DNA from: Gammaproteobacteria bacterium
GTDB taxonomy: Bacteria > Pseudomonadota > Gammaproteobacteria > Xanthomonadales > SZUA-36
Direction of reading: 5' to 3'
Assembly: GCA_030426265.1 (NCBI GenBank)
Contig: JAUHYP010000028.1
Span: 1 to 38,180 of the forward strand
Length of the DNA: 38,180 bases
Positions 1-11,359 of the stretch are shown here, piece after piece. The notes under the pieces were generated by a model. It made no database searches, was not told the DNA's origin, and was given only the letters and a program-made list of their open reading frames with translations. How positions within the stretch are numbered: position 1 is the stretch's first letter; each line of letters begins with the position of its first letter. The translations under genes were made by a program, and so were the position numbers.

Positions 1-28
1 TCCGAGATGAAAAAGGTCGTCACCGGCC

Positions 29-604
29 TCAGAGCACCTCGACCGATTCGATCAGCACCGGCTCCAGCGGCATGTCCCGGGCATCGGTCTTCACGAAGCG
101 GATCCTGTCCACCACTTCCATGCCCTCCACCACGTGGCCGAAGACCGTGTAGCCCCAGGAGCGGGAGTCCGTCGTGCCGGTGTGGTCGAGGGCCGGGTTG
201 GCCTCGACGTTGATGAAGAACTGGGACGTGGCTGAATCGACGTCGTTGGTGCGGGCCATGGCGATGGTGCCGCGCAGGTTCTTCATGCCATTGTCGGCCT
301 CGTTCTCCACCGGTTCACGGGTCGGCTTCTGCACCATGTCCGCGGTCATGCCACCGCCCTGGATCATGAAGTGGCTGATCACCCGGTGAAAGGTGGTCCC
401 TTCGTAGTGACCGTCGCGCGCGTACTGGAGAAAGTTCGCCACGGTGGCCGGCGCCTGGGTGGGATACAGCTCCACCGTGATGTCGCCAAGGGTGGTGTGG
501 ATGATCACCCGGGGCTTGTTGCCGTCCTGCGCGGCGGCGGGTCCGGCAAAAGCCAGGAGGGCGGTGAACACGGCCGCCAGGGCGGCTCGGGACCAGTGCT
601 TCAT
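29..604 (-). CDS. ppiA: Periplasmic cyclophilin-type peptidyl-prolyl cis-trans isomerase
   Basis: A 191-residue cyclophilin that catalyses cis-trans isomerisation of X-Pro bonds, here of exported proteins. An N-terminal signal peptide is visible (basic start, hydrophobic core, AAA before QD, cleavage after about residue 25). The cyclophilin fold follows, with FHRVI (catalytic Arg about residue 74), FMIQGG and the SQFFIN segment. The start is chosen because ATG at 604 is preceded by GGAG at 8-nt spacing and gives a proper signal peptide; the same frame runs much further upstream but only as antisense to gyrA. It is divergent from gyrA. Length and leader fit the periplasmic PpiA type rather than cytoplasmic PpiB. 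The family call is firm; the PpiA assignment rests on the leader. Confidence 0.93.
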   Translation of the reverse strand: MKHWSRAALAAVFTALLAFAGPAAAQDGNKPRVIIHTTLGDITVELYPTQAPATVANFLQYARDGHYEGTTFHRVISHFMIQGGGMTADMVQKPTREPVENEADNGMKNLRGTIAMARTNDVDSATSQFFINVEANPALDHTGTTDSRSWGYTVFGHVVEGMEVVDRIRFVKTDARDMPLEPVLIESVEVL

Positions 605-635
605 GCGATCGTCTCCGGTTCGAATCTGGGCGCCC

Positions 636-664
636 ATCATACCCACGCCGGGCGGCCGGGGAAA
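636..664 (-). promoter_or_regulatory. Candidate ppiA promoter
   Basis: On the minus strand a TATGAT -10 (636-641) lies 17 bp from a weak TTTCCC -35 (659-664). Transcription would begin near 629, just ahead of the GGAG ribosome site. Only the -10 is good, so this is tentative. Confidence 0.35.
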
Positions 665-708
665 CGCGTCGGGCGGGTGGCGGCGGCCCGCCCTCGGCCC
701 CCTGCCTG

Positions 709-717
709 TGGTAAAAT
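709..717 (+). promoter_or_regulatory. Extended -10 promoter element for gyrA
   Basis: TGGTAAAAT is an extended -10 (TGn plus TAAAAT), which can work without a good -35; no clear -35 is present. Transcription would start near 724 and leave a leader of about 110 nt whose last 55 nt are A-rich (781-815), unlike the GC-rich surroundings. A 7-bp inverted repeat (GGGCGGG 671-677 / CCCGCCC 687-693) sits immediately upstream. Confidence 0.45.
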
Positions 718-835
718 GCACAGCTTGTTTCCAGCCCCCGAAAGGCGCGCGGGCGCGACATCGAGACGCCGCCCCGCCGCGAAATAAATCAAATAGAAAA
801 CAAGAAGATAACCAGGTATCGGAGAAGCCCCGCCC

Positions 836-3379
836 ATGGCTGAACTCGCCAAGGAAATTCTGCAGGTCAATCTCGAGGACGAGATGCGCCAGTCCTACCT
901 CGATTACGCCATGAGCGTGATCGTGGGACGCGCTCTCCCGGACGTTCGCGACGGTCTCAAACCGGTGCACCGAAGGGTGCTTTTCGCCATGAGCGAACTG
1001 GGCAATGACTGGAACAAGGCCTACAAGAAATCCGCCCGCGTGGTCGGCGACGTGATCGGCAAGTACCACCCCCACGGCGATTCCGCGGTGTATGACACCA
1101 TCGTCCGCATGGCGCAGCCGTTCGCCATGCGTTACATGCTGGTGGACGGGCAGGGCAACTTCGGCTCGGTCGATGGCGACGCCCCGGCGGCCATGCGTTA
1201 CACCGAGGTACGCATGGCGCGCCTGGCGCACGAGATCCTGGCGGACATCGACCGCGAGACGGTGGATTTCGGCCCCAACTACGACGAGACGGAGAAAGAG
1301 CCGCTCGTCATGCCCACGCGGGTCCCGAACCTGCTGGTCAATGGATCCGCCGGCATCGCCGTCGGCATGGCCACCAACATCCCGCCCCACAACCTGGGCG
1401 AGGTGGTGGCGGCGGCCATCGCCCTGATCGAGAACCCCGAACTCGGCATCGACGGCATCATGCAGCACCTGCCGGGTCCGGATTTCCCGACCGCCGGGCT
1501 GATCAATGGCGCCCAGGGCATTCACGACGCCTACCACACCGGCCGCGGCCGCATTTACCTGCGCTCACGCACCCACATCGAGGAAGACGAGAGCAACGGC
1601 AAGCAGAGCATCATCTGCACCGAGCTGCCCTACCAGGTGAACAAGGCGCGGCTGCTCGAGAAGATCGCCGAGCTGGTCAAGGAGAAGAAGCTCGAGGGCA
1701 TTACCGAGCTGCGCGACGAGTCCGACAAGGACGGCATGCGCGTGGTCATCGAGCTGCGCCGCGGCGAGGTGCCCGAGGTCGTGCTGAACAACCTGTTCAA
1801 GCACACCGCCATGCAGAACGTGTTCGGCATCAACATGGTGGCGCTGGTCAACGGCCAGCCGCGGGTGCTGAACATCAAGGAAGTGCTGGAGGCCTTCATC
1901 CGGCACCGCCGCGAAGTGGTCACCCGGCGCACCCTGTATGACCTGCGCAAGGCCCGTGACCGCGCCCACGTGCTCGAAGGCCTCACCGTCGCCCTGGCGA
2001 ACCTCGACGAGATGATCGAGCTCATCAAGGCCTCCCAGACCCCGGCCGACGCCAAGGAAGCCCTGGTGTCACGCCGCTGGGCGCCCGGCCTGGTGGCGGC
2101 CATGCTCAGCGCCGGCGGCGCCGAGGTGTCCCGCCCCGAGGACCTGGAAGCGCGCTTCGGCCTGCACGAGGACGGCTACCAGCTGTCCGACGTCCAGGCC
2201 CAGGAAATCCTCAACATGCGCCTGAACCGCCTCACGGGGCTGGAGCAGGAGAAGCTGACGAAGGAATACGAGGACATCCTCGAGACGGTACGCGCCCTGC
2301 TGCGCATCCTCTCCGATCCGGAGCGGCTGCTCGAAGTGATTCGCGAGGAACTCGAAGCCATCCGTGAGCAGTATGGCGACGAGCGCCGCACCGAGATCCT
2401 GGAGGAGCGCCTGGACCTGAGCCTGGAAGACCTGATCACCGAGGAGGACGTGGTCGTCACCATCTCCCACGGCGGTTACGTCAAGTCCCAGGGCCTGGAT
2501 CGTTACCAGGCGCAGCGCCGTGGCGGCAAGGGCAAGAAGGCCACGCGGGTGAAGGACGAGGACTTCATCGACCAGTTGTTCGTGGCCAACACGCACGACA
2601 CCATGCTGTGCTTCACCAGCCGTGGCCGGATCCACTGGCTGAAGGTGTACGAACTGCCCCAGGCCAGCCACGTGTCCCGCGGCAAGCCCATCGTCAACCT
2701 GCTGCCGCTGGAGAAGGACGAGCGCGTCAACGCCGTGCTGCCGATTCGCGAGTTCGCCGAGGACCTGTTCGTGTTCTTCGCCACGCGCCACGGCATCGTG
2801 AAGAAGACGCCGCTGGTCGATTACTCCCGTCCGCGCGCCACCGGTATCTGGGCCATCGACCTCAAGGAAGGCGATGAACTGGTCAACGTGGCCATCACCG
2901 ACGGCAGCCGGGACATCATGCTGTTTTCCTCATCCGGCAAGTGCATCCGCTTCGCCGAGGAGGACGTCCGCGCCATGGGCCGCCAGGCCATGGGCGTGAT
3001 CGGCATCCGCCTGAAGGAAGGCGAACAGGTGGTCTCCATGCTGGTGCTGGACGAGGGCGACATCCTGACCGCCACCGAGCGCGGCTACGGCAAGCGCACC
3101 CGTGTCGACGAACATGGCCGCCAGGGCCGCGGCGGCCAGGGCGTGATCGGCATCCAGACCTCCGAGCGCAATGGCGCCCTGGTCCGGGCCCTGCAGGTCA
3201 CGGACGAGAACGACATCATGCTGATCTCCGACGGGGGCACCCTGGTGCGCACCGGCACGGATGAGATTTCCGTGCTGGGCCGCAATACGCAGGGGGTCAC
3301 GCTGATCCGCCTGGCCGAGGAAGAGTCCCTGGTCGGCATGGCGCGCATCGAGGCCGAGAACGGCGACGAGGAAGAGTAG
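836..3379 (+). CDS. gyrA: DNA gyrase subunit A
   Basis: An 847-residue GyrA, the breakage-reunion subunit of the type II topoisomerase that supercoils DNA with GyrB. The catalytic tyrosine is Tyr122 in AMRYTE. The quinolone-resistance region keeps E. coli numbering, with Ser83 and Asp87 in [10 protein letters not shown], the drug-sensitive residues. The C-terminal beta-pinwheel carries a perfect GyrA-box, QRRGGKG at residues 560-566, needed for DNA wrapping and separating it from ParC. The C-terminus is short and acidic (GDEEE), somewhat shorter than E. coli's 875 residues. The start ATG is preceded by GGAG at 821-824, an 11-nt spacing, slightly long. No gyrase or DNA-replication partner genes are adjacent. 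Confidence 0.98.
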   Translation: MAELAKEILQVNLEDEMRQSYLDYAMSVIVGRALPDVRDGLKPVHRRVLFAMSELGNDWNKAYKKSARVVGDVIGKYHPHGDSAVYDTIVRMAQPFAMRYMLVDGQGNFGSVDGDAPAAMRYTEVRMARLAHEILADIDRETVDFGPNYDETEKEPLVMPTRVPNLLVNGSAGIAVGMATNIPPHNLGEVVAAAIALIENPELGIDGIMQHLPGPDFPTAGLINGAQGIHDAYHTGRGRIYLRSRTHIEEDESNGKQSIICTELPYQVNKARLLEKIAELVKEKKLEGITELRDESDKDGMRVVIELRRGEVPEVVLNNLFKHTAMQNVFGINMVALVNGQPRVLNIKEVLEAFIRHRREVVTRRTLYDLRKARDRAHVLEGLTVALANLDEMIELIKASQTPADAKEALVSRRWAPGLVAAMLSAGGAEVSRPEDLEARFGLHEDGYQLSDVQAQEILNMRLNRLTGLEQEKLTKEYEDILETVRALLRILSDPERLLEVIREELEAIREQYGDERRTEILEERLDLSLEDLITEEDVVVTISHGGYVKSQGLDRYQAQRRGGKGKKATRVKDEDFIDQLFVANTHDTMLCFTSRGRIHWLKVYELPQASHVSRGKPIVNLLPLEKDERVNAVLPIREFAEDLFVFFATRHGIVKKTPLVDYSRPRATGIWAIDLKEGDELVNVAITDGSRDIMLFSSSGKCIRFAEEDVRAMGRQAMGVIGIRLKEGEQVVSMLVLDEGDILTATERGYGKRTRVDEHGRQGRGGQGVIGIQTSERNGALVRALQVTDENDIMLISDGGTLVRTGTDEISVLGRNTQGVTLIRLAEEESLVGMARIEAENGDEEE

Positions 3380-3404
3380 GGCGGGACGTCAGGTTCCGCC
3401 GGGA

Positions 3405-3459
3405 CCTTTCACGCCGATTCGATCGAGCGACGAATCGGCGCGAAAGGGGCCGTGAAAGG
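3405..3459. terminator. Long inverted repeat between convergent gyrA and peroxiredoxin genes
   Basis: A 17-bp stem with one mismatch is formed by 3405-3421 and 3431-3447 around a 9-nt loop. The first nine bases of the left arm (3405-3413) can instead pair perfectly with 3451-3459, giving a longer competing stem. The position between two convergent genes suggests bidirectional termination. There is no T-run on either strand, so it is not a textbook intrinsic terminator. Confidence 0.6.
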
Positions 3460-3470
3460 GGCGCTTCCGG

Positions 3471-3950
3471 TCAAAGGGCGGTCAGCACGTTTTCTGCGCT
3501 GGATACCTTGAAGTCGCCGCCGTCTTCCACCCACAGATGCGTCACGACGCCATCTTCGGCCACCAGGGCGAAGCGCTTGCCGCGCTGGCCCATTCCGAAG
3601 CCGCTGGCGTCCAGTTCCAGGCCCAGGGCCGCCACGAATTCCCCATTGCCGTCCGACAGCATGTCGATGACTTCCGCGCCGTTGGCCTTCTTCCAGGCGT
3701 TCATCACGAACACGTCGTTGACGGCCGTGCAGGCGATCGCGTCGATTCCCTTGGCCTTGATGGCGTCCGCGTTGTCCACGAAGCCCGGGAGGTGGCGCGC
3801 CGAGCAGGTTGGCGTGAAGGCGCCGGGCACAGAGAACAGGACCACCCGGCGGTCGCTGAAATAATCCGTGGTGGTGAGCGGCGTGGGGCCGGTGTCGGAC
3901 ATCGTGGTGACGACGGCTTCAGGGATGCGGTCTCCGACCTGGATGGTCAT
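3471..3950 (-). CDS. Peroxiredoxin, Prx5/type II (AhpC-TSA superfamily)
   Basis: A 159-residue thiol peroxidase that reduces hydrogen peroxide and organic hydroperoxides in the cytoplasm. The active-site block PGAFTPTC gives peroxidatic Cys49 with Thr46. A second cysteine, Cys74 in IACTAVND, lies 25 residues later, the spacing of the resolving cysteine in plant type II peroxiredoxins, so an intramolecular disulfide is likely. There is no fused glutaredoxin domain, so the electron donor (glutaredoxin/GSH or thioredoxin) is not evident. The start is supported by GAGGAG five to ten bases before the ATG. It is convergent with gyrA, and no oxidative-stress regulator is adjacent. Confidence 0.93.
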   Translation of the reverse strand: MTIQVGDRIPEAVVTTMSDTGPTPLTTTDYFSDRRVVLFSVPGAFTPTCSARHLPGFVDNADAIKAKGIDAIACTAVNDVFVMNAWKKANGAEVIDMLSDGNGEFVAALGLELDASGFGMGQRGKRFALVAEDGVVTHLWVEDGGDFKVSSAENVLTAL

Positions 3951-4010
3951 GGTGTTCTCCTCTCAGGGGTGGTTTCCGGGGCGCCGATGGACGACGCGCG
4001 GTGTTCGTCC

Positions 4011-4016
4011 AGTATA
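4011..4016 (-). promoter_or_regulatory. Candidate -10 element for the peroxiredoxin gene
   Basis: TATACT on the minus strand lies about 60 bp upstream of the start. I find no -35 hexamer at 16-18 bp, so this is a weak call. Confidence 0.28.
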
Positions 4017-4113
4017 AATGCCGGACGATGAATGATTCGGGTCAGTGCGTTTCGAGAGGGGGCAGGGCGCCGTCACGCCACGGGGGCGCGGGCGGGATCG
4101 CTTGCGGCGGTGC

Positions 4114-4129
4114 CGCGGCTCAGGCCGCG
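4114..4129 (-). terminator. Hairpin enclosing the receiver gene's stop codon
   Basis: CGCGGC (4114-4119) and GCCGCG (4124-4129) form a perfect 6-bp stem whose 4-nt loop (CTGA on the coding strand) contains the TGA stop. It may mark the end of the sucA operon transcript. It lacks a U-tract. Confidence 0.35.
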
Positions 4130-4485
4130 ACGATGCCGTCGATCGCCGAGTCGAGCTGGTCGGGGTTGACCGGCTTGGTCACGTATCCAGCAGCGCCGAG
4201 TCGCATGCCCCAGAGCCTGTCGCTGTCCGCACTGCGCGAACTCACGAAGATCACTGGGATGTGCGTCGTGGCGGGATCGCGAGCCAAAGAACGCTTGGCT
4301 TCGTACCCGCTCATGCCCGGCATCACGATATCCATCAGGATGATGTCGGGCTGTTCCTCTCTGGCTAGCTGGAGCGCCTCTTCACCGTTGTTAGCGGTCA
4401 GGGCTTCGTGGCCTTTGGTCTCGACCAGTTTCCTCAGCTTGAAGCGATAGATCTGTGAATCATCGACTATCAGCACTTTGGCCAT
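4120..4485 (-). CDS. Single-domain response regulator (CheY/PilH-like receiver)
   Basis: A 121-residue stand-alone receiver domain without an output domain. Its acidic pair is Asp8-Asp9, the phosphorylation site Asp52 (LMDIVMPGMSG), the switch Ser82/Ser83 and the conserved Lys104 (TKPVNP). It should be phosphorylated by a histidine kinase encoded elsewhere and act by protein contact, as CheY, PilG or PilH do. The start at 4485 (MAKVLIVDD) fits the family and has AAAAAGG 8 nt upstream; an alternative ATG at 4527 with GTGAGG would add 14 residues. It lies downstream of the AcuI-like gene at the end of the sucAB-lpd run. Its 5' half is markedly AT-rich (about 42% G+C at 4441-4500), unlike its neighbours, suggesting a separate origin or its own promoter. 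Confidence 0.9.
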   Translation of the reverse strand: MAKVLIVDDSQIYRFKLRKLVETKGHEALTANNGEEALQLAREEQPDIILMDIVMPGMSGYEAKRSLARDPATTHIPVIFVSSRSADSDRLWGMRLGAAGYVTKPVNPDQLDSAIDGIVAA

Positions 4486-4544
4486 TGTTTCAGCCTTTTT
4501 ATTGGACACCTGCAAAGGTGAGGTCATTGTGCCTCACAATTCAG

Positions 4545-5564
4545 TCATTTGGAAGAACTTTCACCAAATAACTTCACTATCGTCCTTCCAAGGGACTCCC
4601 CAGCCAGCATGGCCCCGAAGGTTTCGGGCAGGTCATCCATGGCGATTTCCCGGTTGCAGATGCGATCGAGATGGCGCGGTTTCCATGCGCCCGCCAGCCG
4701 CTCCCAAAGCTTAACACGTAACGGATGGGGACAATTCTCGCTCGAAACGCCCACCACGCTCACGCCGCGAAGAATGAAGGGCATGACGGTGGTCTGCAGG
4801 GCGACACCGCCGGCCAGGCCACAACTGGCGATCGTGCCCCAGTAGTCGATCACCCGCGTGAGGCCGTCGAGCATCTCGCCGCCGACGTTGTCGAAGGCGC
4901 CGGCCCAGCGGGCCGATTCCAGGGGCTTCTGTCCCCAGTGCAGGTCATGACGGGAAATGCACTGGGTCGCTCCCAGTGACTCGAGGTAGTCGAATTCGCT
5001 CACCTTGCCGGTGATCGCGTGTACCTCGTAACCCGCCGTCGTGAAGAGGTCGACCGCGAAGCTGCCCACGCCGCCGGTGGCGCCGGTGACCAGGATGGGG
5101 CCCATGTCGGGCGACTGGCCAAGCGCCTCCATGCGGTAGAGACCCAGCGCCGCGCTGAAGCCGGCGGTGCCGATGATCATGGCCTCCCTGGGCGTCAGGC
5201 CGTCGGGGACCGGCACGACGCTGGCGCTGTCGAGTCGCAGGTACTCGCTGTAGCCGCCGTCGCGCTGCTGGGACAGGGCGCAGCCGTTCACCAGCACCCG
5301 GTCGCCGGGAGACAGCCCGGCGGCCTCCGAGGCGACCACTTCCCCGGCCACGTCGATTCCGCCGGTGATCGGGAAGGTGGTGGCGATGCGCCCCTTGCCG
5401 GTACCCGCCAGCGCGTCCTTGTAGTTCACGCTGGAGTAGTGGACGCGAATGGTGACGTCGCCCTCGCTGAGGTCCTCCAGGCCGACCGTCTCCACGCCGG
5501 AGCGGTAACCCTCCTCGTCGTTGTGGATGCGGAAGGCCCGGAAGCGCTCAGGGACGCCGGCCAT
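4545..5564 (-). CDS. acuI: MDR-family NADPH-dependent reductase, AcuI/YhdH type (acrylyl-CoA reductase-like)
   Basis: A 339-residue zinc-free medium-chain dehydrogenase/reductase. The N-terminal GroES-like domain has the YhdH hallmark SSVNYKDALAGTGKG and the segment TGGIDVAGEV; the Rossmann domain has VTGATGGVGSFAVDLF (NADPH binding). Known AcuI/YhdH enzymes reduce acryloyl-CoA to propionyl-CoA, detoxifying a reactive intermediate. The ATG begins one nucleotide after the lpd stop codon, with no strong ribosome site of its own, so translation is probably coupled to lpd. Membership of the OGDH operon is unusual. The family call is good; the substrate is inferred, and a general quinone-oxidoreductase role cannot be excluded. 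Confidence 0.85.
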   Translation of the reverse strand: MAGVPERFRAFRIHNDEEGYRSGVETVGLEDLSEGDVTIRVHYSSVNYKDALAGTGKGRIATTFPITGGIDVAGEVVASEAAGLSPGDRVLVNGCALSQQRDGGYSEYLRLDSASVVPVPDGLTPREAMIIGTAGFSAALGLYRMEALGQSPDMGPILVTGATGGVGSFAVDLFTTAGYEVHAITGKVSEFDYLESLGATQCISRHDLHWGQKPLESARWAGAFDNVGGEMLDGLTRVIDYWGTIASCGLAGGVALQTTVMPFILRGVSVVGVSSENCPHPLRVKLWERLAGAWKPRHLDRICNREIAMDDLPETFGAMLAGESLGRTIVKLFGESSSK

Positions 5565-5565
5565 G

Positions 5566-8205
<2,640 letters not shown>

Positions 8206-8250
8206 GATGATCCTCTGGTCGATCCTGATGGTGTTCGGGCGTGTGCCAAC

Positions 8251-11079
8251 CTAATTGGGTTGGCCTTCGCCGTGAGTGAGTGCGTCCTTCACCAGCTTTT
8301 CCTGCTCGGCGACGTGCACGGAGTAGTAGCCGGTGGCGGGCGAGGGGGAACGGCGGCGGCCGACGTAGAACAGGCGCTTGCCGTTCTTCGCGCCGTCCTT
8401 GACGTTGTCCTGCAGGTGGTGCCGGATCTGGTACCAGGCGCCCTGGTTCTTGGGCTCTTCCTGGCACCAGACGACCTCGCCGAGGTTCGGGTAGCGGCCG
8501 AGCACCTTGACCAGTTCCTTTTCGGGGAACGGGTGCAACTGCTCCACGCGGATGATGGCGATGTCCTCGATGCCGTCCTCGTCGCGGCGCGCGTCGATGT
8601 CGTAAAACACCTTGCCCGAGCAGAGCACGGCGCGCTTGATCGCCTTGGCGTCCTTCACCTTGCGGTCGTCGATGACCAGCTGGAACCGGCCGGTCTCGAC
8701 CAGCTCCAGGGCGGAGGTCGACGCCTTGTTGCGCAACAGGCTCTTGGGCATCATCACCACCAGCGGCTTGCGGGTGGGTTGCAGCATCTGGCGCCGCAGC
8801 ATGTGGAAGATCTGCGCCGGTGTCGACGGCACGCAGACCTGCAGGTTGCCGAAGGAGCACAGCTGCAGGAAGCGTTCCAGCCGCGCACTGGAGTGCTCCG
8901 GGCCCTGGCCTTCGTAGCCGTGCGGCAGGAACAGCACCAGGCCGCACAGCCGACCCCACTTGGTTTCACCCGCCGCCAGGAATTGGTCGATGACCACCTG
9001 GGCGCCGTTGACGAAGTCGCCGAACTGGGCTTCCCAGATCACCAGGGTCTCGGGTGCGGCGGTCGCATAGCCGTATTCGAACGCCAGTACGGCTTCTTCC
9101 GAGAGCAGGGAATCGATGATGGACACGTCCTTGGCCGGGTCGATGTCGGCCAGCGGCGTGTAGCGCTTGCCGTCCGCCTGGTTGTGGAGCACGGCGTGGC
9201 GATGGAAAAAGGTGCCGCGGCCCGAATCCTGGCCGACCAGGCGCAGGCCGTGACCCTGTTCGATCAGGGTGGCGTAGGCCAGCGTCTCGGCGAAGCCCCA
9301 GTCCATCGGCAGTTCACCGTCGGCCATCTGGCGGCGGTCGTCGACGATGCGTTGGACGCGGGCGTGCAGCTTGAAGCCCTTGGGCAACACCGTGAGCTGA
9401 CGCGCCAGGTCGGCGGCGTGGTCGCGCTTGACCGTGGTGTCGGTTTCCGGGAGCGGACCATCCTTGGCGTAGTCGCGCCAGTTGGCCGCGAATTCGTTGG
9501 TGCGTGGCTTGGCGTCGACGTTGGTCACTTCCTCGCGCTGATCCAGCTTGGCGCGGTACTCGTCCATCAGCTTCTGCGCGTGGCCGGACTCGATCAGGCC
9601 GTCCTTTTCGAGCTTTTCGGCGTACTTGGCGCGCGTGGTCTTCATGCCGCGGATGGTCTTGTACATCAGCGGCTGCGTGGCCGCTGGCTCGTCGGCCTCG
9701 TTGTGGCCGTGGCGGCGGTAGCAGACCAGGTCGATGACCACGTCGCGCTTGAATTTCATGCGGAAGTCGCAGGCGATCTTCATCACGTGGTGAACGGCTT
9801 CGGGATCGTCGCCGTTGACGTGGAAGATGGGCGCGTGGACCGTTTTGGCGATGGCCGTGCAGTACAGGGTAGAGCGCGCATCGCGGGGATCGCTGGTGGT
9901 GAAGCCCACCTGGTTGTTGACCACGATGTGCAGCGTGCCGCCCACGCCGAAACCGCGGGTTTCGGACATCTGGAACAGCTCCATCACCACGCCCTGGCCG
10001 GCGAAGGCCGCGTCGCCGTGAATGAGGATGGGCATGACCTGGTCGAAGCTTTTGTCGCCGCGGCGCACCTGGCGCGCGCGGGCCGAGCCCACCACCACCG
10101 GGTCGACGATCTCCAGGTGCGAGGGGTTGAAGGCCAGCGCCATGTGGACGTTGCCGCCCGGCGTCTCCATGTCCGAGGCGTAGCCCATGTGGTACTTCAC
10201 GTCGCCGGAGCGGCGCGGGTCGTAGTCGTGCTTGCCTTCGAACTCGTCGAACAGCATCGCGGGCGACTTGCCCAGGATGTTCACCAGCACGTTGAGGCGA
10301 CCACGGTGGGCCATGCCGAGGACGACTTCCTCGACCCGGGTGGCGCCCGAGTGCTGCACGGTCTCGTGCAGCAGGGGGATCAGGCTCTCGCCACCTTCCA
10401 GTGAGAAGCGCTTCTGGCCGACGTACTGGGTGTGGAGGTACTTCTCCAGGCCCTCGGCGGCGGTGAGCATTTCCAGGATGCGCAGTTTTTCTTCCGGGTC
10501 GACCTGGTAGTCGCCGCCGCAGCCTTCCAGGCGCTCTTCCAGCCAGTGGCGTTTCGGCGTGTCCACGATGTGCATGAACTCGACGCCGATGCTGCCGGTG
10601 TAGACCTTGCGGCACAGCGCCACGATATCGCGCAGCTTCATGCGATCCGGGGCGGCCAGCCAGCCGGTGTTGAACTCGCGATCGAGGTCCGCGTCATCGA
10701 GACCGTGGAAGCCGATCTCCAGATCGTCCACCGGTTCGTGGTGGGGCTGGCCCAGCGGGTCGATCTTCGCCGTCTCGTGCCCACGCACGCGATAGGCGTT
10801 GATCAGGCGCAGCACACCCGCCTGCTTGTAATCGTCGAAGCCGGCCAGCGCCGCCGGCGCCGCGGCCGGGCCGGGCTGCAGGTTGCGGAACTGTTCCTGC
10901 ACGCGCAGGTGGCCACGTTCCGCGCCGTTCCCGCCGGGCATGGATTCGAAGAGGGCGCGGAACTGGGCCGGAACGCTGTCCGGGTCTTCCAGCCAGTCTT
11001 CGTAGAGGGCTTCGATGTACGAGGCGTTACCGCCATTGAAGTGCGATGAAGCGTAGAGATCCTTGAGTTGGGCGCTCAC
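8251..11079 (-). CDS. sucA: 2-oxoglutarate dehydrogenase E1 component
   Basis: A thiamine-diphosphate decarboxylase of about 942 residues that converts 2-oxoglutarate and succinylates lipoate on SucB. Visible blocks are GMAHRGRLNVLVNILGK, GDAAFAGQGVVMELFQMS, VVNNQVGFTTS and the C-terminal LVLFLPHGYEGQGPEHSS. I place the start at the GTG at 11079, because the protein then begins MSAQLKDLYASSHFNGGN, which lines up with the N-terminus of E. coli SucA. The ATG at 11163 would add 28 residues of unrelated sequence. A weak AGG lies 8-9 nt before the GTG. It is first in the operon sucA-sucB-lpd-acuI-receiver; sucCD and sdh genes are not in this window. Confidence 0.96.
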   Translation of the reverse strand: MSAQLKDLYASSHFNGGNASYIEALYEDWLEDPDSVPAQFRALFESMPGGNGAERGHLRVQEQFRNLQPGPAAAPAALAGFDDYKQAGVLRLINAYRVRGHETAKIDPLGQPHHEPVDDLEIGFHGLDDADLDREFNTGWLAAPDRMKLRDIVALCRKVYTGSIGVEFMHIVDTPKRHWLEERLEGCGGDYQVDPEEKLRILEMLTAAEGLEKYLHTQYVGQKRFSLEGGESLIPLLHETVQHSGATRVEEVVLGMAHRGRLNVLVNILGKSPAMLFDEFEGKHDYDPRRSGDVKYHMGYASDMETPGGNVHMALAFNPSHLEIVDPVVVGSARARQVRRGDKSFDQVMPILIHGDAAFAGQGVVMELFQMSETRGFGVGGTLHIVVNNQVGFTTSDPRDARSTLYCTAIAKTVHAPIFHVNGDDPEAVHHVMKIACDFRMKFKRDVVIDLVCYRRHGHNEADEPAATQPLMYKTIRGMKTTRAKYAEKLEKDGLIESGHAQKLMDEYRAKLDQREEVTNVDAKPRTNEFAANWRDYAKDGPLPETDTTVKRDHAADLARQLTVLPKGFKLHARVQRIVDDRRQMADGELPMDWGFAETLAYATLIEQGHGLRLVGQDSGRGTFFHRHAVLHNQADGKRYTPLADIDPAKDVSIIDSLLSEEAVLAFEYGYATAAPETLVIWEAQFGDFVNGAQVVIDQFLAAGETKWGRLCGLVLFLPHGYEGQGPEHSSARLERFLQLCSFGNLQVCVPSTPAQIFHMLRRQMLQPTRKPLVVMMPKSLLRNKASTSALELVETGRFQLVIDDRKVKDAKAIKRAVLCSGKVFYDIDARRDEDGIEDIAIIRVEQLHPFPEKELVKVLGRYPNLGEVVWCQEEPKNQGAWYQIRHHLQDNVKDGAKNGKRLFYVGRRRSPSPATGYYSVHVAEQEKLVKDALTHGEGQPN

Positions 11080-11191
11080 GGTTTGAACCTGGTTGTGGTC
11101 ACTGGACTTTGCGAGGTCTCCCCCCGGAGAGTGCGGGCCCGACGGACGTCCCGTGGCAGGCATGAGCGGCCGGCGGGCCTCGCGAGGGGGG

Positions 11192-11220
11192 ATTATAGCG
11201 ATTCCGGGGCGAGATGACAG
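11192..11220 (-). promoter_or_regulatory. sigma-70-type promoter of the sucA operon
   Basis: On the minus strand a perfect TATAAT -10 (11192-11197) is separated by 17 bp from a -35 of CTGTCA (11215-11220, four of six matches to consensus). Transcription would start near 11185, about 105 nt before the GTG start of sucA. This is the best-matching promoter in the window. Confidence 0.65.
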
Positions 11221-11263
11221 GAAAATCCGCTCTGATATATCAGCAAATTTTCCTTTGCGGATT
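11221..11263. promoter_or_regulatory. Nested inverted repeats upstream of the sucA promoter
   Basis: CTGATATATCAG (11232-11243) is a perfect 12-bp palindrome. It is flanked by GAAAAT (11221-11226) and ATTTTC (11247-11252), and by a further pair AATCCGC (11224-11230) and GCGGATT (11257-11263). The palindrome is centred about 52 bp upstream of the predicted sucA start, a usual place for an activator or repressor site. The regulator is unknown. Confidence 0.45.
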
Positions 11264-11359
11264 GGGGTTTGCCGCGCAGCGCACTGCGTCGACCGTCAGG
11301 GGCCGAACGGTCGATCGGAACGACGGTAATGCCAAGTGATCTGCCGGCTGCTGTGAAGC

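Noticed and set aside
671-693. GGGCGGG/CCCGCCC inverted repeat between ppiA and gyrA as an operator
   Set aside because: Very GC-rich 7-bp arms with a 9-nt loop are expected by chance in this composition, and nothing ties it to a regulator.
4507-4520. CACCT-GCAA-AGGTG hairpin near the receiver start as a terminator of the OGDH operon
   Set aside because: Only five base pairs, no U-tract, and it falls inside the alternative N-terminal extension of the receiver gene.
11080-11163. Longer sucA beginning at the ATG at 11163
   Set aside because: The extra 28 residues are Pro/Gly-rich and unlike any SucA N-terminus, and the GTG at 11079 aligns with the known family start.
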